Assembly: GCA_963931865.1 (NCBI GenBank)
Contig: OZ007513.1
Span: 11,061,467-11,125,466, forward strand
Direction: 5' to 3'
DNA length: 64,000 nt
Origin: Axinella damicornis
Taxonomy: Eukaryota > Porifera > Demospongiae > Axinellida > Axinellidae
Below the pieces are notes generated by a model. That model saw only the letters and a list, made by a program, of their open reading frames with translations. It searched no databases and had not been told where the DNA came from. Both the position numbers and the translations under genes were made by a program. Of this stretch, positions 35,213-47,057 are shown in pieces; position 1 is the first letter of the stretch; every line of letters starts with the position of its first letter.

Positions 35213-38200
35213 ATGGCCTACTCTGCGTCTGCATTGCTGGTGTTCTCTGTTCTCCTGTGGGCGTCCTGCAGCGCGCGAGACTTCACCTTCACGTTCAAGC
35301 TCCCGGCGGGGAAGTCCGAATGTTTCTACGACTACATCCACGAGGGTGCTTTCTTGGAAGTCGAGTATCAGGTGTGCAACCTAAACCATAGGTGTACTGT
35401 CCATGGAGGATTTTCAATAGAAATGTGCCATGACAGTTGAGCTCAGCAGTTGATTCAGGGCGTAGCCTGAGTCCTGGACTCCCCTCTTGCATGAAGTTCA
35501 AGTTTCCGCAGCCATACGATAGCTTCCGTATGCAGTTAATTGTGGCTGGGTTTGGGTAAGGGCTAGCCTTGTTCCCAGGCCTACCCCCATTGTTTTCTGG
35601 TTTGCGTTGACGGATGCGGAAGAGCGGCGTGGCGAAAAACGGGGAGAAGGCCTGGTATTATCCAATTGATGTCAGGTGGACGTAAGGGGTATATCATGAT
35701 TCTCCTGGGAGCTGGTATGGCAATGTGTGCCTGTGCCTACCCTGCACTAATTTCTTCTACCCTTGAGCTTTACCGTTCAGTGTGGTTCCATCTGAGAGTT
35801 CAGTACAACTGATATAACAGAAGTAGGTAAACCATCCCATTATGCCGGAATGCATGCATAGATTTGTTGTGTAGGGATGGGTGCTATGAGCCCACAATTA
35901 TCGTCATATTAGGTTTTTTGTAGTATGCATCAGAGGATAAAATTACATGACCACAATTCAGAAGAAGTGTGGATGTACCTACTTACACCACCACTTGCAG
36001 TGACGTATTGACCGTCCTTTTCAGGTGATTGAAGGTGGAGATTTAGACATCAACTTTATCGTGAACGGTCCTGGCCACGGTGCTCTGGTAATGGATGCAT
36101 CCAGCTCAGACGGCCTGCATGCTATTGACATCAAGACCACGGGAGAACACGAGATATGTCTGGACAACTCATTCAGCAGATTCACAGGTGACGTTCAAAC
36201 TGACCTTCCCCCAACAGTTTGCATCACTTGTGGTACATTTGTGAAGCCCGGTAGTATGTGTTTAGGGTTCCACTGATGCTGCTATCGGTGTCGGTATCGA
36301 ACCATGCAGTTGTGAGCTATCAGCTACCGGCTATTGTAGTACTGATGAGTCTGATTGAGTGGTAGCCTCGTTCCCTGGCTCGTACCAATTCTGTGGATGA
36401 AAGCAAAGCTTGTTGCAAAGAATGAATTTCAAGAGTATGTGTTAAGTATGTACCTGTGACGCAGTGGTGTCAATATCAGCATAATTATTGCACATATTCC
36501 AATATCGGAATCGGTAAAAATTTGGTATCGTTGGAACACTAACGTGTACACACTGTTGTCACATTGTATGAGAAATCTATCCTTGTTCTAAGGCCTTCTC
36601 ACCCAGCAGACGTTGGGTGGTCATATGGAGGAGTGGGTGTCAATTACGGACCCTACCTTGGTGTTTTGTTACACAATGCAAATTAAACTAAAACTTGTAT
36701 TCCCTTTTTCCACCCTGCCCTCCGCTCAGTCTTGTTTGGCACATTGAGTCGTATTATGTGCTTTAGAAGCTAGCCTCGTTCCCAGGCTCCTGCCCAGCTT
36801 TTTGTCGCCAGGCTCCTGCCCAGCTTTTTGTCGCCAGGCTCCTCCCCAGCTTTTTGTCGCCAGGCTCCTCCCCAACTTTTTGTCACCAGGCTCCTCCCCA
36901 GCTTTTTGTCACCAAAAAGCTGGGGAGGAGCCTGGGAACGAGGCTACGCTAGCAGCGTGTGTGTACATACGTCATCTGCAACAACCCCCAGTTATGATAA
37001 CTAGGAACAACCCACATAGTCGTCATAACTATCTGGAGTACAAATTTAATGGTATAACCAGTGCTTACAATTCCAAGGAGGTCTCATGACATCATGGAAA
37101 GGGTTAAAAGTAACCTAGAATCTAGGATAAAATGGGATCCACACATCAGAAAATCTGAGCTCTGGTGTCCCGAGTGCAGTGAGGATGCTACTCGGAGGGT
37201 TCTAGATCCCAGTGAGGATTTTACTGGGAGGGTTCTAGATCCCACCGAGTGCAGTGAGGATGCTACTGGGAGGGTTCTAGATCACACCGAGTGCAGCGAG
37301 GATGCTACTGGGAGGGTTCTCTAGATCCCACCGAGTGCAGTGAGGATGCTACTGGGAGGGTTCTTTAGATCCCACCGAGTGCAGTGAGGATGCTACTGGG
37401 AGGGTTCTAGATCCCACCGAGTGCAGTGAGGATGCTACTGGGAGGGTTCTAGATCCCACCGAGTGCAGTGAGGATGCTACTGAGAGGGTTCTCTAGATCA
37501 CACCAAGTGCAGTGAGGATGCTACTGGGAGGGTTCTAGATCCCACCGAGTGCAGTGAGGATGCTACTGGGAGGGTTCTAGATCCCACCGAGTGCAGTGAG
37601 GATGCTACTGGGAGGGTTCTAGATCCCACCGAGTGCAGCGAGGATGCTACTGGGAGGGTTCTAGATCACACCAAGTGCAGTGAGGATGCTACTGGGCGGG
37701 TTCTAGATCCCATTCGACTGGATGTCTAGAGTGTAACTAGGCGAGCGAGCTCTCAGTTGTTGATGCAATAATTAATGCATGGGTAAGAATGGAGTCAGAG
37801 GACATAAGAAGAGGAGCTATGCGGCCTACGGAACACCAGGACACTGATACCGAACTAGCCTCGTTCCCAGGCCCGCGCACCGCTTTTGGTTGCACGAAAG
37901 AGTTTATGCGAAGGGCCTCCTCATGTGTGTGATGTCAAGGGTAGAAAGGTGGTAGAAAGGACTTAGTCGAATGTGGGCAACCTGGGGCTCAGAACAGCAA
38001 GAAGAGCTAGGGTACCAGGTAACTTACCACACGTATCTGGCTAGCGGGGGGCGACTGTCATTCACACCAAGCATTGAACGTGTAGTTGTTTGAACAATAC
38101 GCAAAACTTCGCATTTTCATTCTGAAAATTTTGGCCCTTTGTCAATTACATAATGCTCACGTGAGGAAACACCAAACAGCTAGCCCAGCTGTAACCACTA

Positions 38201-38991
38201 GCCAGACAACAGCTCCACCCCTCAACCTGGCTCCGCCCTACCAGTTTTGTTACTGTTGTTAGTGTAAACACAGGTGGTATCATGTCATTCAGTTGTCTCG
38301 ATGAAATCCAAATTGCCTTGCGGGTGGACTCTATCCACCATCCATGGAAACCAGTAGCCTCGTACCCAGGCCCACACGTGGAACGCAGAAGAGGGACTGG
38401 TGACACTTTGGCAAAATTCCCGTAGGTGCTCAGTCAGCTTAATTGCATAAGTGATTACATTCCTTACTTGGATGCATTCAAAATCACGCGGAAGGTAGCT
38501 GTTGGTGATGGCTAAGTCCTTGTCTAGGAGCGACCAGAGGTGAGTCTTGAAGGCTAGAACACGAACGGCTACACTTTTCACGGGGTAAGGAATGTAATTA
38601 CTACGCATTAATTGGCAATGGACGAATGTGATTTGCCAAGGCTGCTGAGCTCAGCACATACGGGAATTTTGCCAAGTGTCACCAGGCCCACTTCCACGTT
38701 CCACATGTGAGCCTGAGAACGAGGCTAGGAAACCAGTAAGTAGTCTGATTCATACAACTATGCTCTAACTCCAATGGCCCCATCCAATGTGTATGTGTAC
38801 TGTTCCATAGATAAGATGCTCTTTCTGGACATAATAATCGATGATGATGTTGGAGAGGAGGGGGAGGGGAAAGAGACCATCCCCTACCAGCTAAGCAGAG
38901 AGGCAGTGGTCATGGACATGAAGGTCGCAGACATAACGGTGAGGGCACAAAGGAGGAAGAGGGAAGGGGGTGGAGTAAGGGGGAGATAGGT

Positions 38992-39031
<40 letters not shown>

Positions 39032-39789
39032 AGGGGAAAAGGGGAGGGAGATGGAAGGGCAGAATTTAAGTTTCTACTCCACAAATTGAGCATACTGACT
39101 CAGCTTGGAACTTAGGTTGGATGTGGCTCTGCTTGGCTTTGAATTGGTTTGGCTTGGATTTGGCTTGGCTTGGATTTGGCTTGGCTTGGATTTGGCTTGG
39201 CTTGGATTTGGCTTGGCTTGGATCTGACTTGACTTGGCACTTGGTGGAGTGTCTTCATGGGGAGGTGCTTAATTATTCAGAGGTTTCCTTCAAGTGGGGT
39301 TCTGTGTATTATGAGATGGTGTCCTTCAAGTGGGGTTCTGTGTATTATGAGATGGTGTCCTTCAAGTGAGGTTCTGTGTATTATGAGATGGTGTCCTTCA
39401 AGTGGGGTTCTGTGTATTATGAGATGGTGTCCTTCAAGTGGGGTTCTGTGTATTATCCGATGGTGTCCTTCAAGTGGGGTTCTCTGTATTATGAGATGGT
39501 GTCCTTCAAGTGGGGTTCTCTGTATTATGAGATCTCCACTGTGAATAAAAAATTTGTTATTCAGATGAAACTGGACTCACTTGCTGTGAAGCTGGACAAA
39601 ATGATCAACACGCAAAGCTTCTTCCGTGCCCGTGAGTCCCGACATCGCCACACGTTGGACAGCAACAACAGGCGTGTCCTCTGGTGGTCGCTCACTGGAT
39701 GCGCGGTGATTCTTGGTGTGGGTACGATGCAGGTGTTCGTCATTAGGAGCCTCTTCAGGTCGAGGAGAAAGGACCGGATTAGGACGTAG
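35213..39789 (+). CDS. TMED: p24/TMED family cargo receptor (gamma, TMED1/5/7-like)
   Basis: Four exons, 35213-35371, 36025-36187, 38811-38938 and 39565-39789, join in frame to a 224-aa type I membrane protein, the usual p24 length. Exon 1 gives a signal peptide (MAYSASALLVFSVLLWASCSA) and the start of the GOLD domain (FTFKLPAGKSECFYDYI). Exon 2 continues it (VIEGGDLDINFIVNGPGHG, EICLDNSFSRFT). Exon 3 finishes it and begins the membrane-proximal coiled coil, which exon 4 completes (MKLDSLAVKLDKM) before a transmembrane helix (VLWWSLTGCAVILGVGTMQV). The cytosolic tail LFRSRRKDRIRT is basic and follows the COPI-binding layout. p24 proteins cycle between ER and Golgi, helping load cargo such as GPI-anchored proteins into COPII/COPI vesicles. 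The spacing ECFYDYI and the LEVEYQVIEG strand fit TMED1/5/7 best. The introns hold several tandem repeats. Confidence 0.92.
36771..36945. repeat. TIR element with an internally amplified block
   Basis: Between the TAGCCTCGTTCCCAGG and CCTGGGAACGAGGCTA ends, a 31-bp block (CAGGCTCCTGCCCAGCTTTT, TGTCGC) is repeated about five times. The right end carries only one inverted copy of it. It lies in the second TMED intron. Confidence 0.9.
37171..37710 (+). repeat. Minisatellite, about 13 units of 42 bp
   Basis: The unit is GAGTGCAGTGAGGATGCTAC followed by TGGGAGGGTTCTAGATCCCACC. The period is a multiple of three, so short frames read DPTECSEDATGRVL repeats, but CT insertions after GGTTCT introduce stops. 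It lies in a TMED intron and is not coding. Confidence 0.95.
37857..38180. mobile_element. Long-form GCCTCGTTCCCAGGC element, incomplete
   Basis: It begins TAGCCTCGTTCCCAGGCCCG. The interior matches the element at 10390-10703 in inverse orientation (for example GGGGGCGACTGTCA, CAAGCATTGAA, CTCACGTGAGGAAA). The far end is diverged or cut. Confidence 0.55.
38355..38727. mobile_element. 373-bp TIR element with about 80-bp ends
   Basis: Left end TAGCCTCGTACCCAGGCCCA ... GTGACACTTTGGCAAAATTC and its inverted counterpart ending GAGGCTA at 38727. A further inverted pair, TTACATTCCTTAC (about 38455) and GTAAGGAATGTAA (about 38585), brackets the core. No transposase. Confidence 0.8.
38992..39030 (+). 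repeat. Poly-G tract
   Basis: About 38 G in the last TMED intron, 54 bases after the exon 3 donor. Confidence 0.9.
39135..39230 (+). repeat. TTGGCTTGGA short tandem repeat
   Basis: GGCTTGGATTTGGCTT units repeat about five times with little variation. In the last TMED intron. Confidence 0.85.
39289..39535 (+). repeat. 36-bp tandem repeat, about 7 units
   Basis: The unit TTCAAGTGGGGTTCTGTGTA, TTATGAGATGGTGTCC repeats up to 30 bases before the acceptor of the final TMED exon. The period is a multiple of three, so it is open in several frames, but the splice acceptor at 39561-39564 excludes it from the protein. Confidence 0.95.
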
Positions 39790-40001
39790 ACTTAGGACCC
39801 AGTATAGGTGCCGTTGTGTATGATGAATCAATTACCAATTTCATGTACAGTACCACTGAACTGTATTTTGCTGTTGTCGTCATCACTTTTGTACGTACAG
39901 TTGTCAATCAGCAGATTGCACTACCGTGCACTGCATCTGAGGTAAGTGATGAGATTTTCTCTAAGAAGAGAGTGGGTGTGGTTTGCAGAGATGCCAGTGA
40001 A

Positions 40002-40065
<64 letters not shown>
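40002..40065 (+). repeat. Poly-G tract, about 64 bases
   Basis: The longest of the G-runs in the window, in the gap between the TMED gene and the sushi/EGF gene. Confidence 0.95.
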
Positions 40066-40068
<3 letters not shown>

Positions 40069-40477
40069 CCTGTTGCAAGTTCAACAATCTAATCTATGGA
40101 CAGAGACTGACCTCTGTACATGGTGAACAAAATTAATGATTTCAACCACTCAATTGGCACAGCTAGGGTATGTAGATCTCGGTGTGATCGATTTGTAGTT
40201 TTGATATATCATATATCATTATTATGGCATGCCGATGAGATATTTTTTTAACACTGAATTTCTTTCTGGAGGTAAAATCCTGTACAACGTAAAGCAATAA
40301 AAATGGATCATGGAGTATCGGCCAAGTAAGGACAGGTCTCTAACTAGCTATGCACAAAACTAATTCTGTTTCTTTGCATTTGTGTATAAAAAAGAATATA
40401 AAATTAATAATGCTAATGAACTCTCTATGTCTAGAAGTGTTAAAGGACAACTTGAGTGATATCGATGTGTGTCTTTG

Positions 40478-43400
40478 CTAATTCCCAGTTGGACATACTT
40501 GTGAGTATGCGTCATCGTAAAGCCTGTTGCTGGACGACCACTCACTTAGAAAGACTGTCCAGGTAGCAGGGAGAACAGATGTGCTTGTTGCACTGAAAGC
40601 AACCGGCAAGCCTTGTGAGATGGCGTACTGTTGCCAGGCACTGAATTCTGCTCTCCAGTCTGTTATTTCTTCCTGCCAGAGTATATCCAACACACTGGAA
40701 ACTGAGATACAGTGGGCATGTATAACTTATAAACTGTGCATTGCCCATGCCTATAGCCTCGTTCCCAGGCCGCGTGGGAGCACGCGGCCTGGGAACGAGG
40801 CTACGCCCATGCCATACAAGTGGACTCGATGATCAATCCCTTTACTGGATGGACTGAATGTGGGAGCGCCTAGGTCATAACTTAAACCTTGAGATTGTAA
40901 CTGTATATGAGATATAACAAGTGCTATCCATAGAATGAGGGTTATGCATCACTATTATAGAAGACATACCCTCTCCTGCTGGTTGAGAAGGTGCTATGTT
41001 GGCAATCTCCCTGTTCTGAGCTTGGATTGTCCAGAGGTTCCTCAGTGTGTTCCAGTATCCTCGAGCTTCAGACCATTGTTGTTCGGCTGTCCCCTGACCA
41101 CTTGGCTCAACGATGGGCACCTGCAGCCCACACTGGATTGACGTGGACCGCCACTCCCTCAGCTCATTGTAGAAGATGCAAAGGTCTCTCTGCCATTGCG
41201 CTGTTGTGCAGCACAGAGACATTAAAGATGAAATGTGGCTGGCCACAAGAAATTATAGTGCATGTGTAGCCCATCACTTGTATACCTCCAAATGCATATA
41301 ATTAATAGAGTGCCTAACGAGGCAACTAATACTAACCACCACCCTAGCTGGGACAGGTGGCTTTAATTACATCCCCTCCAAAGGATGCGGTGTAAACTAT
41401 TTCAGGTGAAAACATGTTCAAGAATACACCTACTCATTTTAGCCAAGTACGTTGACTCCTTTCAGTGAAATCTCCTATAATTCGAACCAGCAACCTTGCG
41501 ACTAATACCACTCATCCCTACCAATACTACATTCAGTACAAATATCCATACCTGGCAAGCAAGCTTCAGAACAGTTCCGGAAGCATGGTTCTACGTCCCC
41601 ACATGTTTCCCCAAGGTAGCCGTCCGTGCAACTGCAACTAAATCCTCCAATTTCATTTGTACATGTGCCGCTGTTCAAGCACGGATTATTGGTGCACTCA
41701 TTGACGTCCTCTCCACAATTCTGCCCAGTGAAGCCAGGTGCACATTCACATCTATATCCACCGAATTCATTCCGACATGACGAGCCACTCAAACAAGGGT
41801 TCAGGCCATCGCACTCATCGATGTCCACAGAGCACGTTCCTCCAGTGAGTCCCATTGGGCAGTCACACGCGGTACAATTTGCATTGGGTGTGCCCGTATT
41901 CTCACACAGCAGGGAACAGCCTGGAGAATGTGGTGAGGTGTGTTGGTCACAAATCTCACTGTATTCTTAAATTTCTTTCATCTGTAACTTGTTTTCACAA
42001 TATTATTGCAGTTTAGAGTTGATTAATTTGGAATGTACAACTAACTTCGGTGGCTTAACTAGCAGCTGCATGGTAGGGTCAATTGCAGCTCTGCTCAGAA
42101 AGTGCATAATAAATTTAGGGTTTTACGGACTCAAAAGTTGCCAAAATTGGCTTCAAATTACCAATAAATTACATGTTTGGACACTGCAAATTCTTAATCA
42201 TTGGCTACCACAGAATATCAGCTCCTACGTACATTCACAAATGTTCTGGGACAGCATGAAGCAGCAGTGTGTAGGTATATCCGATCGTGTATCGTGTCTG
42301 ATGATTGATAACTTCCTTCTATATTAACCACACATAGTTATGTAGATCTATATACTCTCAGAAATGTACGGTGACATCTTCATGTATACGTGTAGCTATA
42401 GGCTGACTGAACTTACTGCAAACTGGTTCATTGCCCGACCACTCTCCATCACCCTGACAAGTTCGCATCACAGTGCCACTGAGAGTATAGGGTGGTATAC
42501 AAGAGTACACTGCTACTGAACCAAAGGTGCTGGTGGAGCTGTTTAGTTGGCCGTTCAGAGGTACACTTAAAGTCCCACAGTCAACAGCTGGGGAGTGTGG
42601 AATGGTGACAAGTGTATAAAATCAATCCCTCGAGTGCCAGAGTGCAATACGTCTGGCCATATGTATACCCAATATTCATTTGCTACGCAGCTTGCATGTT
42701 GTAGCTCAAGTCCTGTATAGCTATATTGTAGCTGCAATTATTTTAATGGCATGATGTTCTTGACGAGTTGTACACACTCACCACTGCAAGAGGGCTGTGA
42801 ACCAGACCACTGCCCGTCCGACAGGCATATACGTGATGAATTTCCATCCAAGATGTAACCTGGGTCACAGCTGTAAGTGGTCATGGAACCAAACGTTGTA
42901 GTAGTGATGCTGATCTGACCGTTGGAAGGTGCACTCAAACTTCCACAGTCGATGGCTATGACACAAATGCAGCATGGTGACAACAGTTTATGTTTAACGG
43001 TCAGCAGAGATCACTCACCACTGCAAGAGGGCTGTGAACCAGACCACTGCCCATCAGACCCGCATATACGTGATGCATTTCCATCCAGGGTGTAGCCTGG
43101 GTCACAGCTGTAAGTGGCCATGGAACCAAGCGTTGTAGCAGGGATGCTGATCTGACCGTTGGAAGGTTGACTCAAATCTCCACAGTCGACGGCTGTGAGA
43201 AAAATGTTGCAAATGCAGCATGGTGTATGTTTAACGGTCAGGAGAGATCACTCACCACTGCAAGAGGGCTGTGAACCAGACCATTGCCCATCAGACCCGC
43301 ATATACGTGATGCATTTCCATCCAGGGTGTAGCCTGGGTCACAGCTGTAAGTGGCCATGGAACCAAGCGTTGTAGCAGGGATGCTGATCTGACCGTTGGA

Positions 43401-46059
43401 AGGTTGACTCAAATCTCCACAGTCGACGGCTGTGAGAAAAATGTTGCAAATGCAGCATGGTGTATGTTTAACGGTCAGGAGAGATCACTCACCACTGCAA
43501 GAGGGCTGTGAACCAGACCATTGCCCATCAGACCCGCATATACGTGATGCATTTCCATCCAGGGTGTAGCCTGGGTCACAGCTGTAAGTGGCCATGGAAC
43601 CCAGCGTTGTAACGGGGATGCTGATCTGACCATTGGAAGGTTGACTCAAATCTCCACAGTCGATGGCTGTGAAAAATGTTGCAAATGCAGCATGGTGTAT
43701 GTTTAATGGTCAGGAGAGATTATGCACTCACCATTGCAAGAGGGCTGTGAACCAGACCACTGCCCATCAGACCCGCATATACGTGATGCATTTCCATCCA
43801 GGGTGTAGCCTGGGTCACAGCTGTAAGTGGCCATGGAATCCAGCATTGTAGCAGGGATGCTGATCTCACCATTGGAAGGTCTACTCAAACCTCCACAGTC
43901 GATGGCTGTGAAAAGTGACAAAAAGATCGAAGATGAGTGAGTGATGACAAGCGCTGATTTGTCCACAACATCAGTATGCAGGTCACAATATGGTGACTGT
44001 TCGAGCCCAGCTGCATGAAGCACCAGTGTGGGCTCTGACTTAATTGACCCGATTGTCATAGGATCAAATGAACTCAAAATTCCCTGTACTTACAAATGAA
44101 AATCTGTATGGATTCCTGCCTGACCCATATGCATATACAGCCTAGTGTCACCCAACCCGAAGTTTGTTCTTGCAGTTGGGGTGTAGCTAGCATCATTCTG
44201 GGCTGACCAGCAGCTTGGCAACAGATACGGAATACAGAAAGTATGCACTATAGTATTGACATAGATCATGCACTGCCTGCATTGCAGTACTGAGACACAA
44301 CATAAATACACTCTAGTTTAATGCACACGGAAGAGCGCTAGCCTCACGGGAAGTGAGCTAGTACTTGGCAGTTGAGTACCGGTATGTGAGTTTATGCACT
44401 GGGCATTTGCACACTGGGTATAATATACTTATCCTACCATGCACATTAATAGTTTATTCATGGCCTGGTAATCATATTCATGAAGTCACCATGAAACCTG
44501 TGAATCATCTTTGTAGCTCCAACTCTGTGATAGTTCAGGTGCCACATTCGCTGTGTGAGTGCACCTGAGTGAGTCTGAGTGACATACATAATTATCGTAT
44601 TCCTAAGCATGTACACACTTGCTCAGATTTGACTGCCCTGCAGCAGCCTAGAATGCTCGGCAATCATGTGTGAATTCTAAAGGGGTGGAGCCAATGAACC
44701 GATTAACTGAACCCCCGCCCCCTCGCCCCGTACGATTACAAAGAAGGTGGTCATTAAATGATGTAAGTTATAGACGTACTGCAACTGAAGTTTTCATTGG
44801 GCTGAAGTGAAGACGTGCACTGTGCGACACATCGGTTTTCCTCAAAGTAGTTGCAGCAGCTAGTAGGCTGACGATTGAAGCACATCATTGTACCCTCGTT
44901 GCAGCTGATATCACAGGCTAATATACATGTGCAAATGGATGTGAAAAAATTCATTCAGACTATGGTATGCATAATGTGCTTTGATGTTTTGAACTTAATG
45001 AGGTCTCTAAAATCAAATAGACACCTCACCAAAAATTCATATTTCATACAGAGAAACTGAAAGATATAACCCCTAGTCTAAGCCGGTTAATCACTCAAGC
45101 ATGTCGATTTCTTAGCTGTTAAGAGTACCTTCAGGATGCACCTATAATCATGCACCAAGGGCGCACATACATGTATTACTGGACAAGTCCCATGGCAGAA
45201 GGATATGGCTGACTGAAGTTGACCTACAAATTAATTATCCAATATACCACCATTTGTGGGTGAGTTGCAGACGGATAGTAATCTGCGTAGCTATGAGACC
45301 ACACAAGTTTGCCTAAAAGCCATTTACAAAATTCACATATCTACGGCCGTCAATTTGCAACGGCTGAAAACTGATTGAGCTAAGAAGTGGGGTGTATATA
45401 TACTTGCCATGTTGCATGTTGATATTAAGAACCCAATGCACCCTGTATCAGCCAAATGAGACCAGAGAATACTCCTAAGCCCTTATATAACAATATTTGT
45501 ATAGGAGGTTTAATGTTACGTACTTAGTAGTCAATGATCACCTGATGATGAAGAACCATCAATCACACCTACCTCCACAGTGGTTCTCATTGTTAGAAAA
45601 CGGGAATCGTGCAGGGCTGCCACATATTCCACAATCTGTTCTGAGAGGGGTAGCGAGGCTACCATCTGCGGGCGTAGTCCGGATACCTTCCATGCTTCCG
45701 CCCAGGCTCGGGCTCCACTGTGCTCCGCTGACTTCGGCGGTACATCCGAACTCAAATTGGGAAATCGTAAAAGGCCTGTCTTCACACTCACTCACCCCTA
45801 TGCAGGTGTAGTTCACAACTACCGATACCGATCGGTAGGTGTCTCTAACGGTGCCAGCCGATAGGCACACGACGTTATACTCGAATATCTGCACCCTGGG
45901 TGACTGGTCTCCGTCTCCCTGTCTGTACGCCGAGGATACAAGACCGCCAGCAACCGGTGCGTCGAAGCTTCCCAGCTCGCTGCCTTGGATCAGGGGACAT
46001 TGTGGCGTTTGGCCATTTACTGTAAAAACTAAGCACAAACTCAGGATTAGAAACAGCAT
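40478..46059 (-). CDS. Secreted sushi/EGF mosaic protein with Cys-rich N-terminal region
   Basis: Ten exons in transcript order: 46059-45573, 44917-44780, 43905-43732, 43666-43493, 43429-43256, 43192-43019, 42955-42782, 42587-42417, 41920-41552, 41200-40970, with a terminal exon 40701-40478. The exons total 2490 nt (829 aa plus stop), and every internal join is in phase 1. Order: signal peptide ([16 protein letters not shown]); a Cys-containing region of about 140 aa ([40 protein letters not shown]); a furin-like Cys-rich exon ([14 protein letters not shown]); six sushi/CCP modules (IDCG ... CDPGYTLDG ... [10 protein letters not shown]); EGF-like modules including two calcium-binding ones ([17 protein letters not shown]); and two Trp-rich C-terminal exons of unknown type. 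No transmembrane helix was seen. Sushi/EGF mosaics act in adhesion, complement-like or self-recognition roles; the function here is unknown. The last exon might instead splice at 40494. Confidence 0.85.
40754..40803. repeat. 50-bp palindromic element, GCCTCGTTCCCAGGC family
   Basis: Minimal copy: TAGCCTCGTTCCCAGGCCGC, a short interior, and the exact reverse complement. It lies in the last intron of the sushi/EGF gene. Confidence 0.9.
42782..43905 (-). repeat. Tandem exon-intron array of sushi modules, 5 x about 237 bp
   Basis: Five sushi exons of exactly 174 nt start at spacings of 237, 237, 237 and 239 bp, and their introns (63-65 bp) are also alike. The three central units are almost identical in exon and intron; the outer two are more diverged. 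This is recent unequal crossing-over within the gene. Phase 1 at both ends keeps the frame whatever the copy number. Confidence 0.9.
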
Positions 46060-46126
46060 CTTTCAGTTCTAACTGCACTCTAGTCACGCCCACTAAACGA
46101 TAATACGGTGGGCGGGGCTGCTTACT

Positions 46127-46138
46127 GGTATATATAGC
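46127..46138 (-). promoter_or_regulatory. TATA-like element of the sushi/EGF gene
   Basis: On the minus strand CTATATATACC lies about 70 bases before the ATG at 46059, next to a GCGCGCGC tract. Position fits a core promoter; no start site is known. Confidence 0.4.
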
Positions 46139-46199
46139 GCGCGCGCCTTCACTCTTCTCGCCACACCCCATGATTAATGTGAACATGCACATTTCCAGC

Positions 46200-46984
46200 T
46201 CCTTGGAGCAGGAGTTGGGCGTACTCTAGACTAATGCGGACATGCATAAGGGACAGGCCCATTATTCTAAAACAGGTCCCTATTATTCCCATTCCTTAAT
46301 TCCCCCGTTTTTATCCTGAATTTCCCCCTATTATTCCTACAAAATTCTACTTCAATTAACAGAATTTTACAATCATTTCCACTTTCGGGCTAAGTTTGAG
46401 TGTATCTCGGACGACTTTCAGACTCACTCCCTCCAGTTAGATCACTCATCACACAGGTCTCGCCACTAGACTCTGGCTAAGGGCTCAGTGGTACTCTCAT
46501 GGGCTTCCATTTTAGTAATGATGATTATACCCACACGGTTGATCACTGTAGTGTTGTGTTTATCCTGCTTTGTGCTATGTGCATTGTATTCTGTTATGTA
46601 TGCATTGGTGCATGCGCAGTTGATCTGGAATGTAATTATTATGTGCACGTGACTGTATGTGTTTTGTACAGAAAGAGATCTATTTGTAAATGGTTGACAA
46701 CCTCTCGGTCAGTGAAGGCATCCGTCCTGATCCGTTGTTATAGTCGACGAAACATAACAATACAATCACATGACGCCATGATGTCATTGCAATGCAATTC
46801 ATGCCTATTATTCTCGCATTATTCCCATTCCAAAATTTCCCCTATTATTCCAAAAGAAATTCCTGCATAATGTGCATGTCCCTAACATGCATACATATAT
46901 AATTGTGCCCCATTGAACTAGAAAAATAATTATACAAATTAGTAAACGTACAATGCTGAGTTTCAGAACCCTACAAAACTACGT
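46200..46984. other. Intergenic stretch with C/T-rich repeat sequence
   Basis: No gene recognised. Related CCTATTATTCC motifs at about 46270-46340 and 46800-46860, with GGACATGCA-type ends, suggest a diverged mobile element. Similar CCTATTTTTCTCAT motifs occur at about 47950-48210. Confidence 0.4.
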
Positions 46985-47057
46985 ATGGTACAAAAATTGC
47001 TAACAGTTTCATATCATGTTGCTTGTGGACATCAAGAAGCTTGCATCAAGGTGTCAG

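Noticed and set aside
38285..38608. 107-aa minus-strand frame
   Set aside because: Lies inside the TIR element at 38355-38727; no domain, and ends coincide with the repeat.
45497..46072. Plus-strand frames of 77-104 aa opposite the sushi/EGF first exon
   Set aside because: Opposite-strand shadows; the minus-strand frame has a signal peptide and matching exon phases.
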